Shown here piece by piece: positions 8,221-16,256 of a stretch of 64,000 nucleotides of DNA. Positions within the stretch are counted from its first letter, which is position 1. Every line of letters starts with the position of its first letter. The position numbers were made by a program, and so were the translations under genes. Origin of the DNA: an uncultured Clostridium sp. (GTDB taxonomy: Bacteria > Bacillota > Clostridia > Lachnospirales > Lachnospiraceae). The stretch is taken from positions 1 to 64,000 of the forward strand of contig CAMMNN010000010.1 of assembly GCA_946498245.1 (NCBI GenBank). Direction: 5' to 3'. The notes below the pieces were generated by a model. The model was not told the DNA's origin and searched no databases. It was given only the letters and a program-made list of their open reading frames with translations.

Positions 8221-8267
8221 CACATTCGTTATGCAACTATTGTTGCATAACGAATGTGTTTTGTCAA
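8221..8267 (-). promoter_or_regulatory. TetR operator palindrome overlapping promoter
   Basis: Positions 8221-8237 and 8242-8258 are a perfect 17-bp inverted repeat (CACATTCGTTATGCAAC / GTTGCATAACGAATGTG) around TATT. On the minus strand a consensus -35 box TTGACA (8267-8262) precedes it, and the -10 position (AACAAT/ACAATA, 17-18 bp away) lies at the centre of the dyad. Bound repressor would block RNA polymerase. Confidence 0.75.
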
Positions 8268-8620
8268 GAAAAAGCTATGAACAGAATTTGTATAGTTTAG
8301 TAATCACGGCTCAGCAGGAAGTCCACCAAATGCACAATTTTCACGCCATTAATATTTCCCGCCGCCAAGATCATCCCGCAGCATAGCCAAAAACTTCAAA
8401 ATATCAACAGTTTTTACGTATAATCCAAAAAAACTTTCTATTATTCAGGACTTTTTCGGGGTGTAAAGAAGTTTGGCTCAGACTAAAGACCGTAATAGCA
8501 GAGCATTGTGGTATTGTATATATAATAAAAAATCTTATTTCAAACTATTATTTATTGTCTTTGCGATAATATTCTGATAAAATTAAGATAAAATAAATAA
8601 TATGAAAGGAGTGCTTGAAC
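8268..8620. other. Gene-poor stretch upstream of decayed toxin-antitoxin module
   Basis: No credible gene was seen in this ~350-bp stretch. Near its 3' end lie TTGCGA (8561-8566) and TAAGAT (8584-8589), 17 bp apart, and an overlapping extended -10 (TGATAAAAT). These are a plausible promoter for the antitoxin at 8621. The middle may hold a short coding remnant on the minus strand, too degraded to name. Confidence 0.4.
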
Positions 8621-8881
8621 ATGATACAAATCCGCCCTGTTTCTGACCTTAGAAATAAATTTCCAGAGATTGAAACCATTGTCAACAGCGGAAATCCAGT
8701 ATATCTTACAAAAAATGGATATGGCGCAATGGTTGTATTAAGTCTGGAAAAATACGCCAGTTTGACGGACAACGTTGAAATGAAACTTGATGAAGCTGAC
8801 AGACAGGCGGCAACAACAGATGAAAGACTTTCCCATGAAACAGTTTTCAGTCATGCAAGGAGTGCAGTACATGGAAAATAA
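8621..8881 (+). CDS. Phd/YefM family antitoxin
   Basis: The 86-residue protein begins MIQIRPVSDLRNKFPEIETI, the Phd/YefM N-terminal fold, with the loop GNPVYLTKNGYGAMVVLSLEKY. Its C-terminal acidic tail normally binds a RelE/ParE toxin. The ATG at 8621 has AAAGGAG upstream; the TTG at 8615 is too close to that site. The toxin start (8871) overlaps its end by 11 bp, but that toxin is truncated, so this antitoxin may be orphaned. Confidence 0.85.
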   Translation: MIQIRPVSDLRNKFPEIETIVNSGNPVYLTKNGYGAMVVLSLEKYASLTDNVEMKLDEADRQAATTDERLSHETVFSHARSAVHGK

Positions 8882-9044
8882 ATCCTATCAGCTTAGGTAT
8901 TTACCGCTTTTTGAACAGGATTTAATAGAACGATATAAGAGCAGTAAATCTTCAAGGTTTGCTGCTTTTAATCTTACTATGAACCCATATGGGAAAAAGG
9001 AAAGAGGATCCGAAAATTTTGAAGATATTTTACAAGCTTTTTAG
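8871..9044 (+). pseudogene. Truncated RelE/ParE-like toxin remnant
   Basis: The frame starts MENKSYQLRYLPLFEQDL, the typical first strand and helix of a RelE/ParE toxin paired with Phd/YefM antitoxins. After about 18 residues the similarity stops. The rest (to residue 57) has no RelE strands or the catalytic C-terminal segment, and full toxins are about 100 residues. An AAGGAG site precedes the ATG. An internal deletion or recombination after residue 18 best explains it. Confidence 0.6.
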
Positions 9045-9086
9045 AAAATTCGGTGGTAGAATAGGAGGCAGCAAGGAGGGGAGGAC

Positions 9087-9932
9087 ATGAGAAAAGAAGT
9101 GAAAACGGTAGTCTATGATGACGAATTAAGGATAGAGGCCTACCGTTTCGAGGGGATTGTGCAGCCTTTTCCCAACCATTTTCATGAATACTATGTAATC
9201 GGTTTTGTGGAAGCGGGGGAGCGCTGCCTTTCCTGTAAAAACAAAGAATATCTTATCAGCCGCGGGGATACGGTGTTGTTTAATCCCGGCGATAACCATG
9301 GCTGTGTCCAGAGTGATGGCGGAACTCTGGATTACCGCGGTTTTAATATTTCCAAAGAAACCATGCTGAATCTGGCTGAGGAAGTGACCGGCAGGAGGGA
9401 ACTTCCCGGTTTTTCTAAAAATGTAATTAGTGACGAAGAAGTGACCTGCTGTCTGCGGCCTCTTCACGATATGGTAATGAGCGGTTCTGTAGAGTTTGGA
9501 AAGGAAGAAAATCTCCTTTTGCTGCTTTCTTTGCTGATTCAGCGCTATAGCAGACCTTTTGAGGAATGCATTCCGGAATGCCGGGAGGAGATAGAAAGGG
9601 CCTGTGTTTTTATGGAGGAGAACTATACCCGGCGCATTTATCTGGATCAGATATGCCGCTGCGTGGGACTCAGCAAATCGACGCTGCTGAGGGCCTTTGC
9701 CAAATCAAAAGGCATTACCCCCTACCGCTATCTGGAAAATATCCGTATCGGGGCGGCTAAAAAACTGTTAGAGCAGGGACTGGGGCCGGCGGAAGCCGCT
9801 TTACAGACAGGCTTTTCCGATCAAAGCCATTTTTCAAACTATTTTAACAGCTTTATCGGCCTCCCTCCCGGCGTTTACCGGGAGATCTTTTTAGAAAATC
9901 AGGAGCAGGGAGGCGGCAGCTATGGAAAATAA
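9087..9932 (+). CDS. AraC family regulator with N-terminal cupin
   Basis: The 281-residue protein has an N-terminal AraC cupin (about 15-140: PFPNHFHEYYVIGFVEAG, GDTVLFNPGDNHGC). It is followed by a C-terminal double helix-turn-helix (about 175-270: RIYLDQICRCVGLSKSTLLR, TGFSDQSHFSNYFNSFIG). A strong AAGGAGGGGAGG site precedes the ATG. The stop overlaps the EamA transporter gene by 11 bp, so it probably regulates that transporter in response to a small effector. Confidence 0.9.
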   Translation: MRKEVKTVVYDDELRIEAYRFEGIVQPFPNHFHEYYVIGFVEAGERCLSCKNKEYLISRGDTVLFNPGDNHGCVQSDGGTLDYRGFNISKETMLNLAEEVTGRRELPGFSKNVISDEEVTCCLRPLHDMVMSGSVEFGKEENLLLLLSLLIQRYSRPFEECIPECREEIERACVFMEENYTRRIYLDQICRCVGLSKSTLLRAFAKSKGITPYRYLENIRIGAAKKLLEQGLGPAEAALQTGFSDQSHFSNYFNSFIGLPPGVYREIFLENQEQGGGSYGK

Positions 9933-10821
9933 GAAAATGGCGGGCCATTTAGCGGCCATATTGACAATCGTTATCTGGGGGACGACATTTATATCCACAA
10001 AGGTTCTTCTGGTGGATTTTCAGCCTGTGGAGATCCTGTTTTTCCGGTTTGTGATGGGTTTTTTGGCATTAATGGCTGCCTGCCCCCGGTTACTAAAGAA
10101 AACCACCAGGGATCAGGAACGGACCTTTGCGGCAGCGGGACTCTGCGGGATATGCTTGTATTATCTGCTGGAAAATATTGCTCTTACAGAGACTCTGGCC
10201 TCAAATGTAGGTGTCATTATCTCTGTAGCCCCCTTTTTTACCGCAATTCTGTCTCACGTTTTTATGAAGGAAGGAGAGAAGCTGGGAGTCAGCTTTTTTG
10301 TGGGCTTTGCCGTCGCCATGGCTGGAATATGCCTCATTAGCTTTGGCGGATCCGAAGTGCAGTTCAGTCCGAAAGGGGATCTGCTAGCATTGGGAGCCGC
10401 GTTTGTCTGGGCTTGCTATGCTGTTTTGACAAAGAGAATCAGCGGGTTTGGTTATCCTACTATTCTCACTACGAGACGGGTGTTTCTATATGGGATTATA
10501 TTTATGATACCGACGCTATTTCTGTTTGATTTTCGTTTGGAGCTGTCCCGTTTTGCAGATCCGGTTTATTTGCTGAATATCCTGTTTTTGGGATTGGGAG
10601 CTTCAGCTCTGTGTTTTGTCACATGGAATTTTGCTGTGAAACTGCTGGGAGCAGTCAAGACCAGCATCTATATCTACATGGTTCCTGTGATTACGGTAGC
10701 AGCCTCGGCGCTGATTCTTCGCGAGCAGATTACAGCGACGGCTGCGGCGGGGACGGTTCTGACATTGGCGGGACTTTTCCTTTCGGAAAGCAAAGCTTTG
10801 CTGAGGAGGAAAGAAAAGTAA
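9922..10821 (+). CDS. EamA/DMT family transporter
   Basis: The 299-residue protein has ten predicted membrane helices in two EamA repeats (about 8-140 and 150-295), with conserved IVIWGTTFISTK near the start and SALILREQITATAAAGTVLTL-type motifs in the last repeat. It probably exports amino acids or related metabolites. It is coupled to the AraC gene and ends at a bidirectional terminator. Confidence 0.9.
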   Translation: MENKKMAGHLAAILTIVIWGTTFISTKVLLVDFQPVEILFFRFVMGFLALMAACPRLLKKTTRDQERTFAAAGLCGICLYYLLENIALTETLASNVGVIISVAPFFTAILSHVFMKEGEKLGVSFFVGFAVAMAGICLISFGGSEVQFSPKGDLLALGAAFVWACYAVLTKRISGFGYPTILTTRRVFLYGIIFMIPTLFLFDFRLELSRFADPVYLLNILFLGLGASALCFVTWNFAVKLLGAVKTSIYIYMVPVITVAASALILREQITATAAAGTVLTLAGLFLSESKALLRRKEK

Positions 10822-10826
10822 AATAA

Positions 10827-10858
10827 AAAGGGGCCCTTGGTCGTCCAAAGGCCTCTTT
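10827..10858. terminator. Bidirectional terminator
   Basis: AAAGGGGCC-C-TTGG and CCAA-A-GGCCTCTTT form a long stem flanked by A-rich and T-rich tracts, between the convergent EamA and GntP genes. Confidence 0.8.
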
Positions 10859-10877
10859 ATAATTCACTGGTAAGAAT

Positions 10878-12230
10878 TTAAGCAAAGAAAGAAACGATAA
10901 GGGCTACAAGGAAACCAGTGCCTCCTACCAGGGTTTCCATAATGGTCCAGGTTTTCAGTGTGGTCTTTTCGTCCATTCCAATGAGGGATTTTACCAGCCA
11001 GAAACCGGAATCGTTAAAGTGGGAGCAAACGGTAGCGCCGCCGGCGATAGCCGCTGTAACGCAAGCCAGATACATGGGAGAGAGCTGGGAAATTCCCGGC
11101 ATGGAGGCTACGATGCCTGCTGCCATGGTCATGGCTACGGTAGCGGAACCTACGGAGATACGAACCAGCGCAGCTACGATAAAAGCAACTACTACCATAG
11201 GCAGAGAAGCGGAAGCTACAGCGTTGCCGATAACGTCGCCTAAACCGGAGTACTGCAGAACATAACGGAGAACGCCGCCGCTGGCAGTTACCAGAAGGAT
11301 CAGGCCTGTGGGCTCCAGGGATTTGGTCATAACCTTTTCCAATTCTTCGTTGCTGTAGCCGTGCTTTGTACCCAGAAGGAACATAGCGACTACGGTTGCA
11401 ATAAGCAGAGCGACAAAGGGCTCTCCTAAAAATCCTAAAATGCCTGCTGCGGGGGCCATAGCGGGGATAACGCTGGCTACGGAGTCCAGGATAATCAGTA
11501 CCAGAGGAATTAAGATGATGCCTACAATGGTTCCGAATCCCGGCAGTTTGGATTCGTCAAAATCCGCCTGGTTTGCTACGTGTTCCGGAATGGCAATATT
11601 ATATTTCTTTCCGCAGTATGCTCCAAATAAGGGGCCGGCTACGATCATAGCGATGGTTCCGCAGAAAATACCTACCAGGATGACCCATCCCAGCTCTACG
11701 TTGAGCATAGTCGCTACTAAAACGGGACCGGGAGTAGGCGGAATAAAAGCGTGTCCTACAGCCAAACCTGCCAGCAGGGGAATTGCGTAAAACAGAGAAG
11801 ATTTTTTCGTTCTTTTCGCCAGAGAGAAGGCTAAGGGAATGAGGATAATCAAACCGGCGTCAAAGAATACGGGCATTGCGATGACCAGACCGGTAATGCC
11901 TAAGGCCCAGGCCGCTTTTTCATCGCCGAATTTTTTTACCATAGTTACAGCGATACTTTGGGCGCCGCCGGATACTTCCAATATGGCTCCGAACATAGAG
12001 CCTAAACCAACCAGCAAGGCAATGCCTTTTAAGGTGTTTCCAATACCGTCATTTACTGCGGTGATAATATCTTCAAAGGGCATACCTGCAATCATGCCGA
12101 TTGCGATGGCGCCGATGAGGATTGCTACCATTGCCTGGATTTTAAATTTGATAATCAGTACCAGCAAAATAATCAGGCCGATTAACGCGGCGGCCACTAA
12201 TCTTGTTGGGTTTAATGCTGCTGCTTCCAT
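10878..12230 (-). CDS. GntP family gluconate/sugar-acid permease
   Basis: The 450-residue integral membrane protein has about twelve helices and the GntP hallmarks: PVFFDAGLIILIPLAFSLA, the HAFIPPTPGPVLVATML motif and the C-terminal SHFNDSGFWLVK loop. The family imports gluconate and related acids by proton symport. It lies 29 bp downstream of the IlvD/Edd dehydratase in one operon, which supports a sugar acid as substrate. An AAAGGGG site precedes the ATG. Confidence 0.93.
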   Translation of the reverse strand: MEAAALNPTRLVAAALIGLIILLVLIIKFKIQAMVAILIGAIAIGMIAGMPFEDIITAVNDGIGNTLKGIALLVGLGSMFGAILEVSGGAQSIAVTMVKKFGDEKAAWALGITGLVIAMPVFFDAGLIILIPLAFSLAKRTKKSSLFYAIPLLAGLAVGHAFIPPTPGPVLVATMLNVELGWVILVGIFCGTIAMIVAGPLFGAYCGKKYNIAIPEHVANQADFDESKLPGFGTIVGIILIPLVLIILDSVASVIPAMAPAAGILGFLGEPFVALLIATVVAMFLLGTKHGYSNEELEKVMTKSLEPTGLILLVTASGGVLRYVLQYSGLGDVIGNAVASASLPMVVVAFIVAALVRISVGSATVAMTMAAGIVASMPGISQLSPMYLACVTAAIAGGATVCSHFNDSGFWLVKSLIGMDEKTTLKTWTIMETLVGGTGFLVALIVSFFA

Positions 12231-12259
12231 ATTCTACCCCTTTCGTAATACCATTTTCT

Positions 12260-14047
12260 TTATACCATGTATCCGCCCTTCATGGGAGATACGGCATGTT
12301 CCGAATAAATCTTTAATACGCCTTTGGTGTATTTGGCCGGTTTCGGCTGCCAGTTTTTCTTTCTTTCCGCCAGAACCTTTTCCATTTCCTCCGGCGTCAG
12401 CTTCTGGCCTTTGACGCCCACAATATCTAATTGACGGTTTACCACGTCAATGTGGATTAAATCGCCTTCTTCTACCAGGGCAATGGGGCCGCCGGTAGCC
12501 GCTTCCGGGCTTACGTGTCCGATAACAGGGCCGCGGGACGCTCCGGAGAACCGGCCGTCTGTAATAAGGGCCACGCTGGAAGCCAGAGCCGGATCCGAGC
12601 AGATGGCCTCTCCGGTGTAGAACATTTCCGGCATTCCGCTGCCTTTGGGGCCTTCGTAACGAATGAAAATGGCGTCGCCCGGTTTCACTCTGCCTTTGAG
12701 AACAGCGTCGATACATTCTTCCTCGCTGTCGTAAGGCTTGGCCGTTAAAGTCGCTTCAAACATTTCCTTGGGGCAGGCCGTATGCTTAATAACACAGCCC
12801 TCCGGAGCCAGATTGCCTTTTAAAATGGCGATGCTGCCGTCAGTGCCCTTTGCATCGTCAAAGGTGTGGATAATTTCTGTCCGCTTGATTTCCCGTCCCA
12901 GAAGCTGGCTCTTTTCTTTCAGCAGCTCGTCGCAGTGTTCGTAGAAACCGTTCTGTTTCAGCATTTCCAGATTTTCTCCCAGAGTCTTGCCCGTAACGGT
13001 CATGACGTCCAGATGGAGCATTCCTTTGATTTCCTCCATAACTCTGGGAACGCCGCCTGCGTAATAGAAATACTGAGCAGGCCAGTCGCCGGAAGGACGG
13101 ATATTCAGAAGGTAGTGAGCGCCTCTGTGCATCCGGTCAAAGGTATCGGCGTCGATTTCCAGGCCAAATTCATGAGCAATCGCCGGAATATGCATGGTGG
13201 CATTGGTGGAACCGGAAATGGCTGCATGGACCATAATAGCGTTTTCAAAGCTCTTCATGGTTACAATGTCTTTGGCGCGGATTCCCTGCTCTACCAGCTT
13301 CATAAGCTGCTTTCCGGCGTCGTATGCCGCTTGCTTTAACTCCGGCGCAGTTGCCGGCATCAGAGCCGTACCGGGCAGCATAAGCCCTAAAGCTTCCGCC
13401 ATAATCTGCATGGTAGAAGCCGTTCCCATAAAGGAGCAGGCACCGCAGCTTGGACAGGCGTGCTGTTTGTAGTAATTTAACTGCTCCTCTGAGATTTCTC
13501 CCCGCTTTTCCTGAGCGTCAAATTTTCCGATTTGCTCTAAAGTCAGCAGCTCATTAATGGCACAGGCCGGATCGTTTTCCACATACTTTGGAGTAATGGT
13601 ATGGGCTTCCATTACGCCGCCGGTAACGACGATTGCGCTCATGTCTTTCAGTTTGCCGATTCCCATAAGGATAGCCGGAACGGATTTGTCGCAGCTTGCG
13701 ATAAAGAGGCCGCCGTCATAACCAGTAGCATTTCCGTGGATCTCCATCATATTGGCCATCATATCCCGGTGTGCCAGGGAATAATTGATGCCGTCGTGGC
13801 CCTGGGCGATGCCGTCGCAAATGTCTGTAACGTAATTCCTCGCTCCCTTTCCGCCGTTGTCGGCAATGGCCCGTATTCCTTCTTCCACAAACTGATTCAG
13901 GTGAGCGCTGCCGGGGTGGCTGTCGCCGTAGGTGCTTTCCACCAGAATCTGGGGTTTGGCTAAATCCGATACCGTCCATCCCATTCCGATTTTCAGAGGA
14001 TCGTTTTCCGGAGCCAGTTTTCTGATTTCTTGACTATGCAGTTCCAT
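12260..14047 (-). CDS. IlvD/Edd family sugar-acid dehydratase
   Basis: The 595-residue dehydratase has cluster cysteines in the Edd-like pattern: C77 (DICDGIAQG), C119 (SCDKSVP) and C204 (CGACSFMGTA). The early PC motif of dihydroxy-acid dehydratases and xylonate dehydratases is PG here. The neighbours GntP and FadR point to gluconate, galactonate or a related acid, giving a 2-keto-3-deoxy acid, rather than branched-chain amino acid synthesis. No KDG kinase or aldolase is in view. AAGGAGG precedes the ATG. The exact substrate is inferred from context only. Confidence 0.85.
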   Translation of the reverse strand: MELHSQEIRKLAPENDPLKIGMGWTVSDLAKPQILVESTYGDSHPGSAHLNQFVEEGIRAIADNGGKGARNYVTDICDGIAQGHDGINYSLAHRDMMANMMEIHGNATGYDGGLFIASCDKSVPAILMGIGKLKDMSAIVVTGGVMEAHTITPKYVENDPACAINELLTLEQIGKFDAQEKRGEISEEQLNYYKQHACPSCGACSFMGTASTMQIMAEALGLMLPGTALMPATAPELKQAAYDAGKQLMKLVEQGIRAKDIVTMKSFENAIMVHAAISGSTNATMHIPAIAHEFGLEIDADTFDRMHRGAHYLLNIRPSGDWPAQYFYYAGGVPRVMEEIKGMLHLDVMTVTGKTLGENLEMLKQNGFYEHCDELLKEKSQLLGREIKRTEIIHTFDDAKGTDGSIAILKGNLAPEGCVIKHTACPKEMFEATLTAKPYDSEEECIDAVLKGRVKPGDAIFIRYEGPKGSGMPEMFYTGEAICSDPALASSVALITDGRFSGASRGPVIGHVSPEAATGGPIALVEEGDLIHIDVVNRQLDIVGVKGQKLTPEEMEKVLAERKKNWQPKPAKYTKGVLKIYSEHAVSPMKGGYMV

Positions 14048-14443
14048 GTTAAAACCTCCTTGTTTTGATAAAAATTGCCGTTCAAAACATCTGACATCTT
14101 ATGTATAAATGTTACTATTTCTAAGAAATAAATGCAAGTCATCATATGTATATTCTACTTTATGGCGATTTTTAAAACTTTACATTGGTTAAAATGCATA
14201 AAAACAAAGCTTTTCCAGGAAAACCCGTCATTGCTGAAGCAGTTTCATTTCATGATGAGAGGAAAATTCATCAGACGTATTTTAACGTCCTAACGGCCTG
14301 AAACTGCTTTTATAGACAAACTGCCAGGAAATTGCGTGCTTTCCCCGGTTTACTTTTTTTAGGCAGTATAGTATGATAACAGAAATGAAGGGGAATTGCA
14401 GAGAAGATTACAGATAAAACGTAAGAGCAGAGGAATGCAGAAA
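14048..14443. promoter_or_regulatory. Divergent control region of the sugar-acid locus
   Basis: This ~400-bp gap separates the dehydratase-permease operon from its FadR-type regulator. A plus-strand promoter TTTACT (14349-14354), 17 bp, TATGAT (14372-14377) precedes the regulator. CATCTGACATCTTATG near 14090 and CATCAGACGTATT near 14269 are similar and may be operators. An 11-bp inverted repeat AAGCAGTTTCA / TGAAACTGCTT (14237-14247 and 14299-14309) encloses the second site and ends in TTTT. Confidence 0.55.
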
Positions 14444-15142
14444 ATGAGTGAGTTTTCGAAAATAAAAAGTACGCTTCTGGCGGAACAGGTACAGGAGCAG
14501 ATATACCAGTATATACTGGATAATTCATATGAAATAGGGACGAAAATTCCCAATGAGTTTGATTTGGCCAGACATTTTGGGGTGGGAAGAAGTACCATCA
14601 GAGAAGCGGTGAAGCTGTTAATATCCAGAGGTGTTTTAGAAGTCCGCAGAGGATCCGGAACCTATGTAATCAGCACTACGCCGGCGGATATGGACCCCCT
14701 GGGCCTGCAGAGGATCGAAGATAAGATGGCTCTGGCCCTTGATTTGGCTAATGTACGGATGATGCTGGAGCCGGGGATTGCGGAAATTGCAGCTTTAAAT
14801 GCCACGGAAGAAGATATTCGGAGACTTCAGGAGCTTTGCGATCAGGTAGAGATCCGCATTAAAAACGGCAGCAGTTATGTAAAAGAGGACATTGCTTTTC
14901 ATACCTGTGTGGCGGAGTGTTCTAAAAATAAGGTGGTAGAGCAACTGATCCCTATTATCGATACCGCCGTCCTGATGTTTGTCAATGTAACCCACACAAT
15001 GCTGAAGGAAGAAACCATTATGACCCATCGAGCGGTGGCCAATGCCATAGCGGATCACGACTCCATCGGCGCCCGATCCGCTATGATGATGCATATGACA
15101 TTTAACCGGAACCGGATACGGGAGCTGATGAAAGAAACGTGA
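14444..15142 (+). CDS. FadR-subfamily GntR regulator
   Basis: The 232-residue protein has an N-terminal GntR winged helix (about 8-70: KIPNEFDLARHFGVGRSTIR) and a C-terminal FCD domain (about 85-220). The FCD domain has the metal-site pattern of this family in DIAFHTCVAECSKN and THRAVANAIADHD. It probably represses the divergent dehydratase-GntP operon until a sugar acid binds. ATG 14444 has AGAGGA nine bases before it; upstream TTG/ATG options are poorly spaced. Confidence 0.9.
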   Translation: MSEFSKIKSTLLAEQVQEQIYQYILDNSYEIGTKIPNEFDLARHFGVGRSTIREAVKLLISRGVLEVRRGSGTYVISTTPADMDPLGLQRIEDKMALALDLANVRMMLEPGIAEIAALNATEEDIRRLQELCDQVEIRIKNGSSYVKEDIAFHTCVAECSKNKVVEQLIPIIDTAVLMFVNVTHTMLKEETIMTHRAVANAIADHDSIGARSAMMMHMTFNRNRIRELMKET

Positions 15143-15154
15143 TCCAGAAGGAAA

Positions 15155-16144
15155 TCAGGGAGTGTTTTCCGCCATGACCCCTACCAGCTTGTGGGGGATA
15201 TAGGGTTCCTCTAAATAGGAGCACTCCTCTTTGCTAAGAAAAAGGTCCGCAGCCTTAGCGGCGGTTTCTATGTGGCTCTTTTTAGTAGCGCCTGTTACCG
15301 GAACGGCATTTTTGGCTATGAGCCATGCCAGGGCGATTTCCGACATGGAGACTCCGCGGCGGTTGGCCAATTCCTCGGTCCGGCCGATGATTATGCTGTC
15401 CTGTTCTTCCGTAGCGTCATATTTAAATCTGGCGTAGCTGTCTTCGCGGAACCGTTTGGAGGTTTCGCCCGGGTGCCTGGAAAGACGGCCTCCCGCCAGA
15501 GGGCTGTAGGGGGTTACGGCGATATTTTCCTCCCGGCAGTAGGGGATCATTTCCCTTTCTTCTTCCCGGAAAATCAGGTTGTAATGACCCTGAATGGATA
15601 TGAATTTTGCAAACCCTTCTTTTTCCGCAAGGGCATTGGCCTTGGCAAGCTGCCATGCAAAGCAGTTGGAAATGCCGATATACCGTGCTTTTCCGGACAG
15701 TATGGCGGCGTTAAGGCCCTCTAAGATTTCATAGAGAGGGGTATGGTAGTCCCACATATGATAAATATACAGATCTACGTAATCCATTCCCAGATTTTGG
15801 AGGCTTTGATCCAACATAGTTTCAACGTGCTGGCGGCCAGTAATTCCCCTGGCAATTTCTTCTGCTGTGCGGGGCAGGAATTTTGTGGCCACCACCACCT
15901 CATCTCTTTTTGCCATCCGGCCTAAAGCCCGTCCTAAATACTGTTCGCTGGTACCATTCTGGTAGGCGATGGCAGTGTCAAAGAAATTAATTCCCAAATC
16001 CAGGCCATATTTAATAATTTCACGGGAGTGTTCTTCGTCAAGGGTCCAGGTGTGCTGCCCGTGAGCGGCATCGCCAAAGCCCATACATCCCATACAGATG
16101 CGGGATACCTCCAAATCAGAAGTCCCCAGTTTTGTATATCGCAT
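15155..16144 (-). CDS. Aldo/keto reductase
   Basis: The 329-residue TIM barrel has the AKR tetrad: D and Y in FFDTAIAYQNG, K in VVATKFLP and H in LYIYHMWDY. The NADPH site GRTEELANRRG lies near the C-terminus. It resembles cytosolic AKRs of the YajO/Tas type. ATG 16144 has a strong TAAGGAGGG upstream. It converges with the FadR gene. In the leader the arms GGTAAA and TTTACC lie about 16 bp apart and could be an operator. Substrate unknown. Confidence 0.9.
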   Translation of the reverse strand: MRYTKLGTSDLEVSRICMGCMGFGDAAHGQHTWTLDEEHSREIIKYGLDLGINFFDTAIAYQNGTSEQYLGRALGRMAKRDEVVVATKFLPRTAEEIARGITGRQHVETMLDQSLQNLGMDYVDLYIYHMWDYHTPLYEILEGLNAAILSGKARYIGISNCFAWQLAKANALAEKEGFAKFISIQGHYNLIFREEEREMIPYCREENIAVTPYSPLAGGRLSRHPGETSKRFREDSYARFKYDATEEQDSIIIGRTEELANRRGVSMSEIALAWLIAKNAVPVTGATKKSHIETAAKAADLFLSKEECSYLEEPYIPHKLVGVMAENTP

Positions 16145-16256
16145 ACGTTCCCTCCTTAAAAATTTCACAGGTAAATCCAAGGTGCTTATAGTTTACCATA
16201 AAAGGCTGCTTTAGGTCTAATACCTGGATCGGATTTCCTTTGATGCTCCGGGAGCA

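Noticed and set aside
8280..8400. Minus-strand coding remnant (DILKFLAMLRDDLGGGKY-like)
   Set aside because: Short, without a start or ribosome site, and no family could be named.
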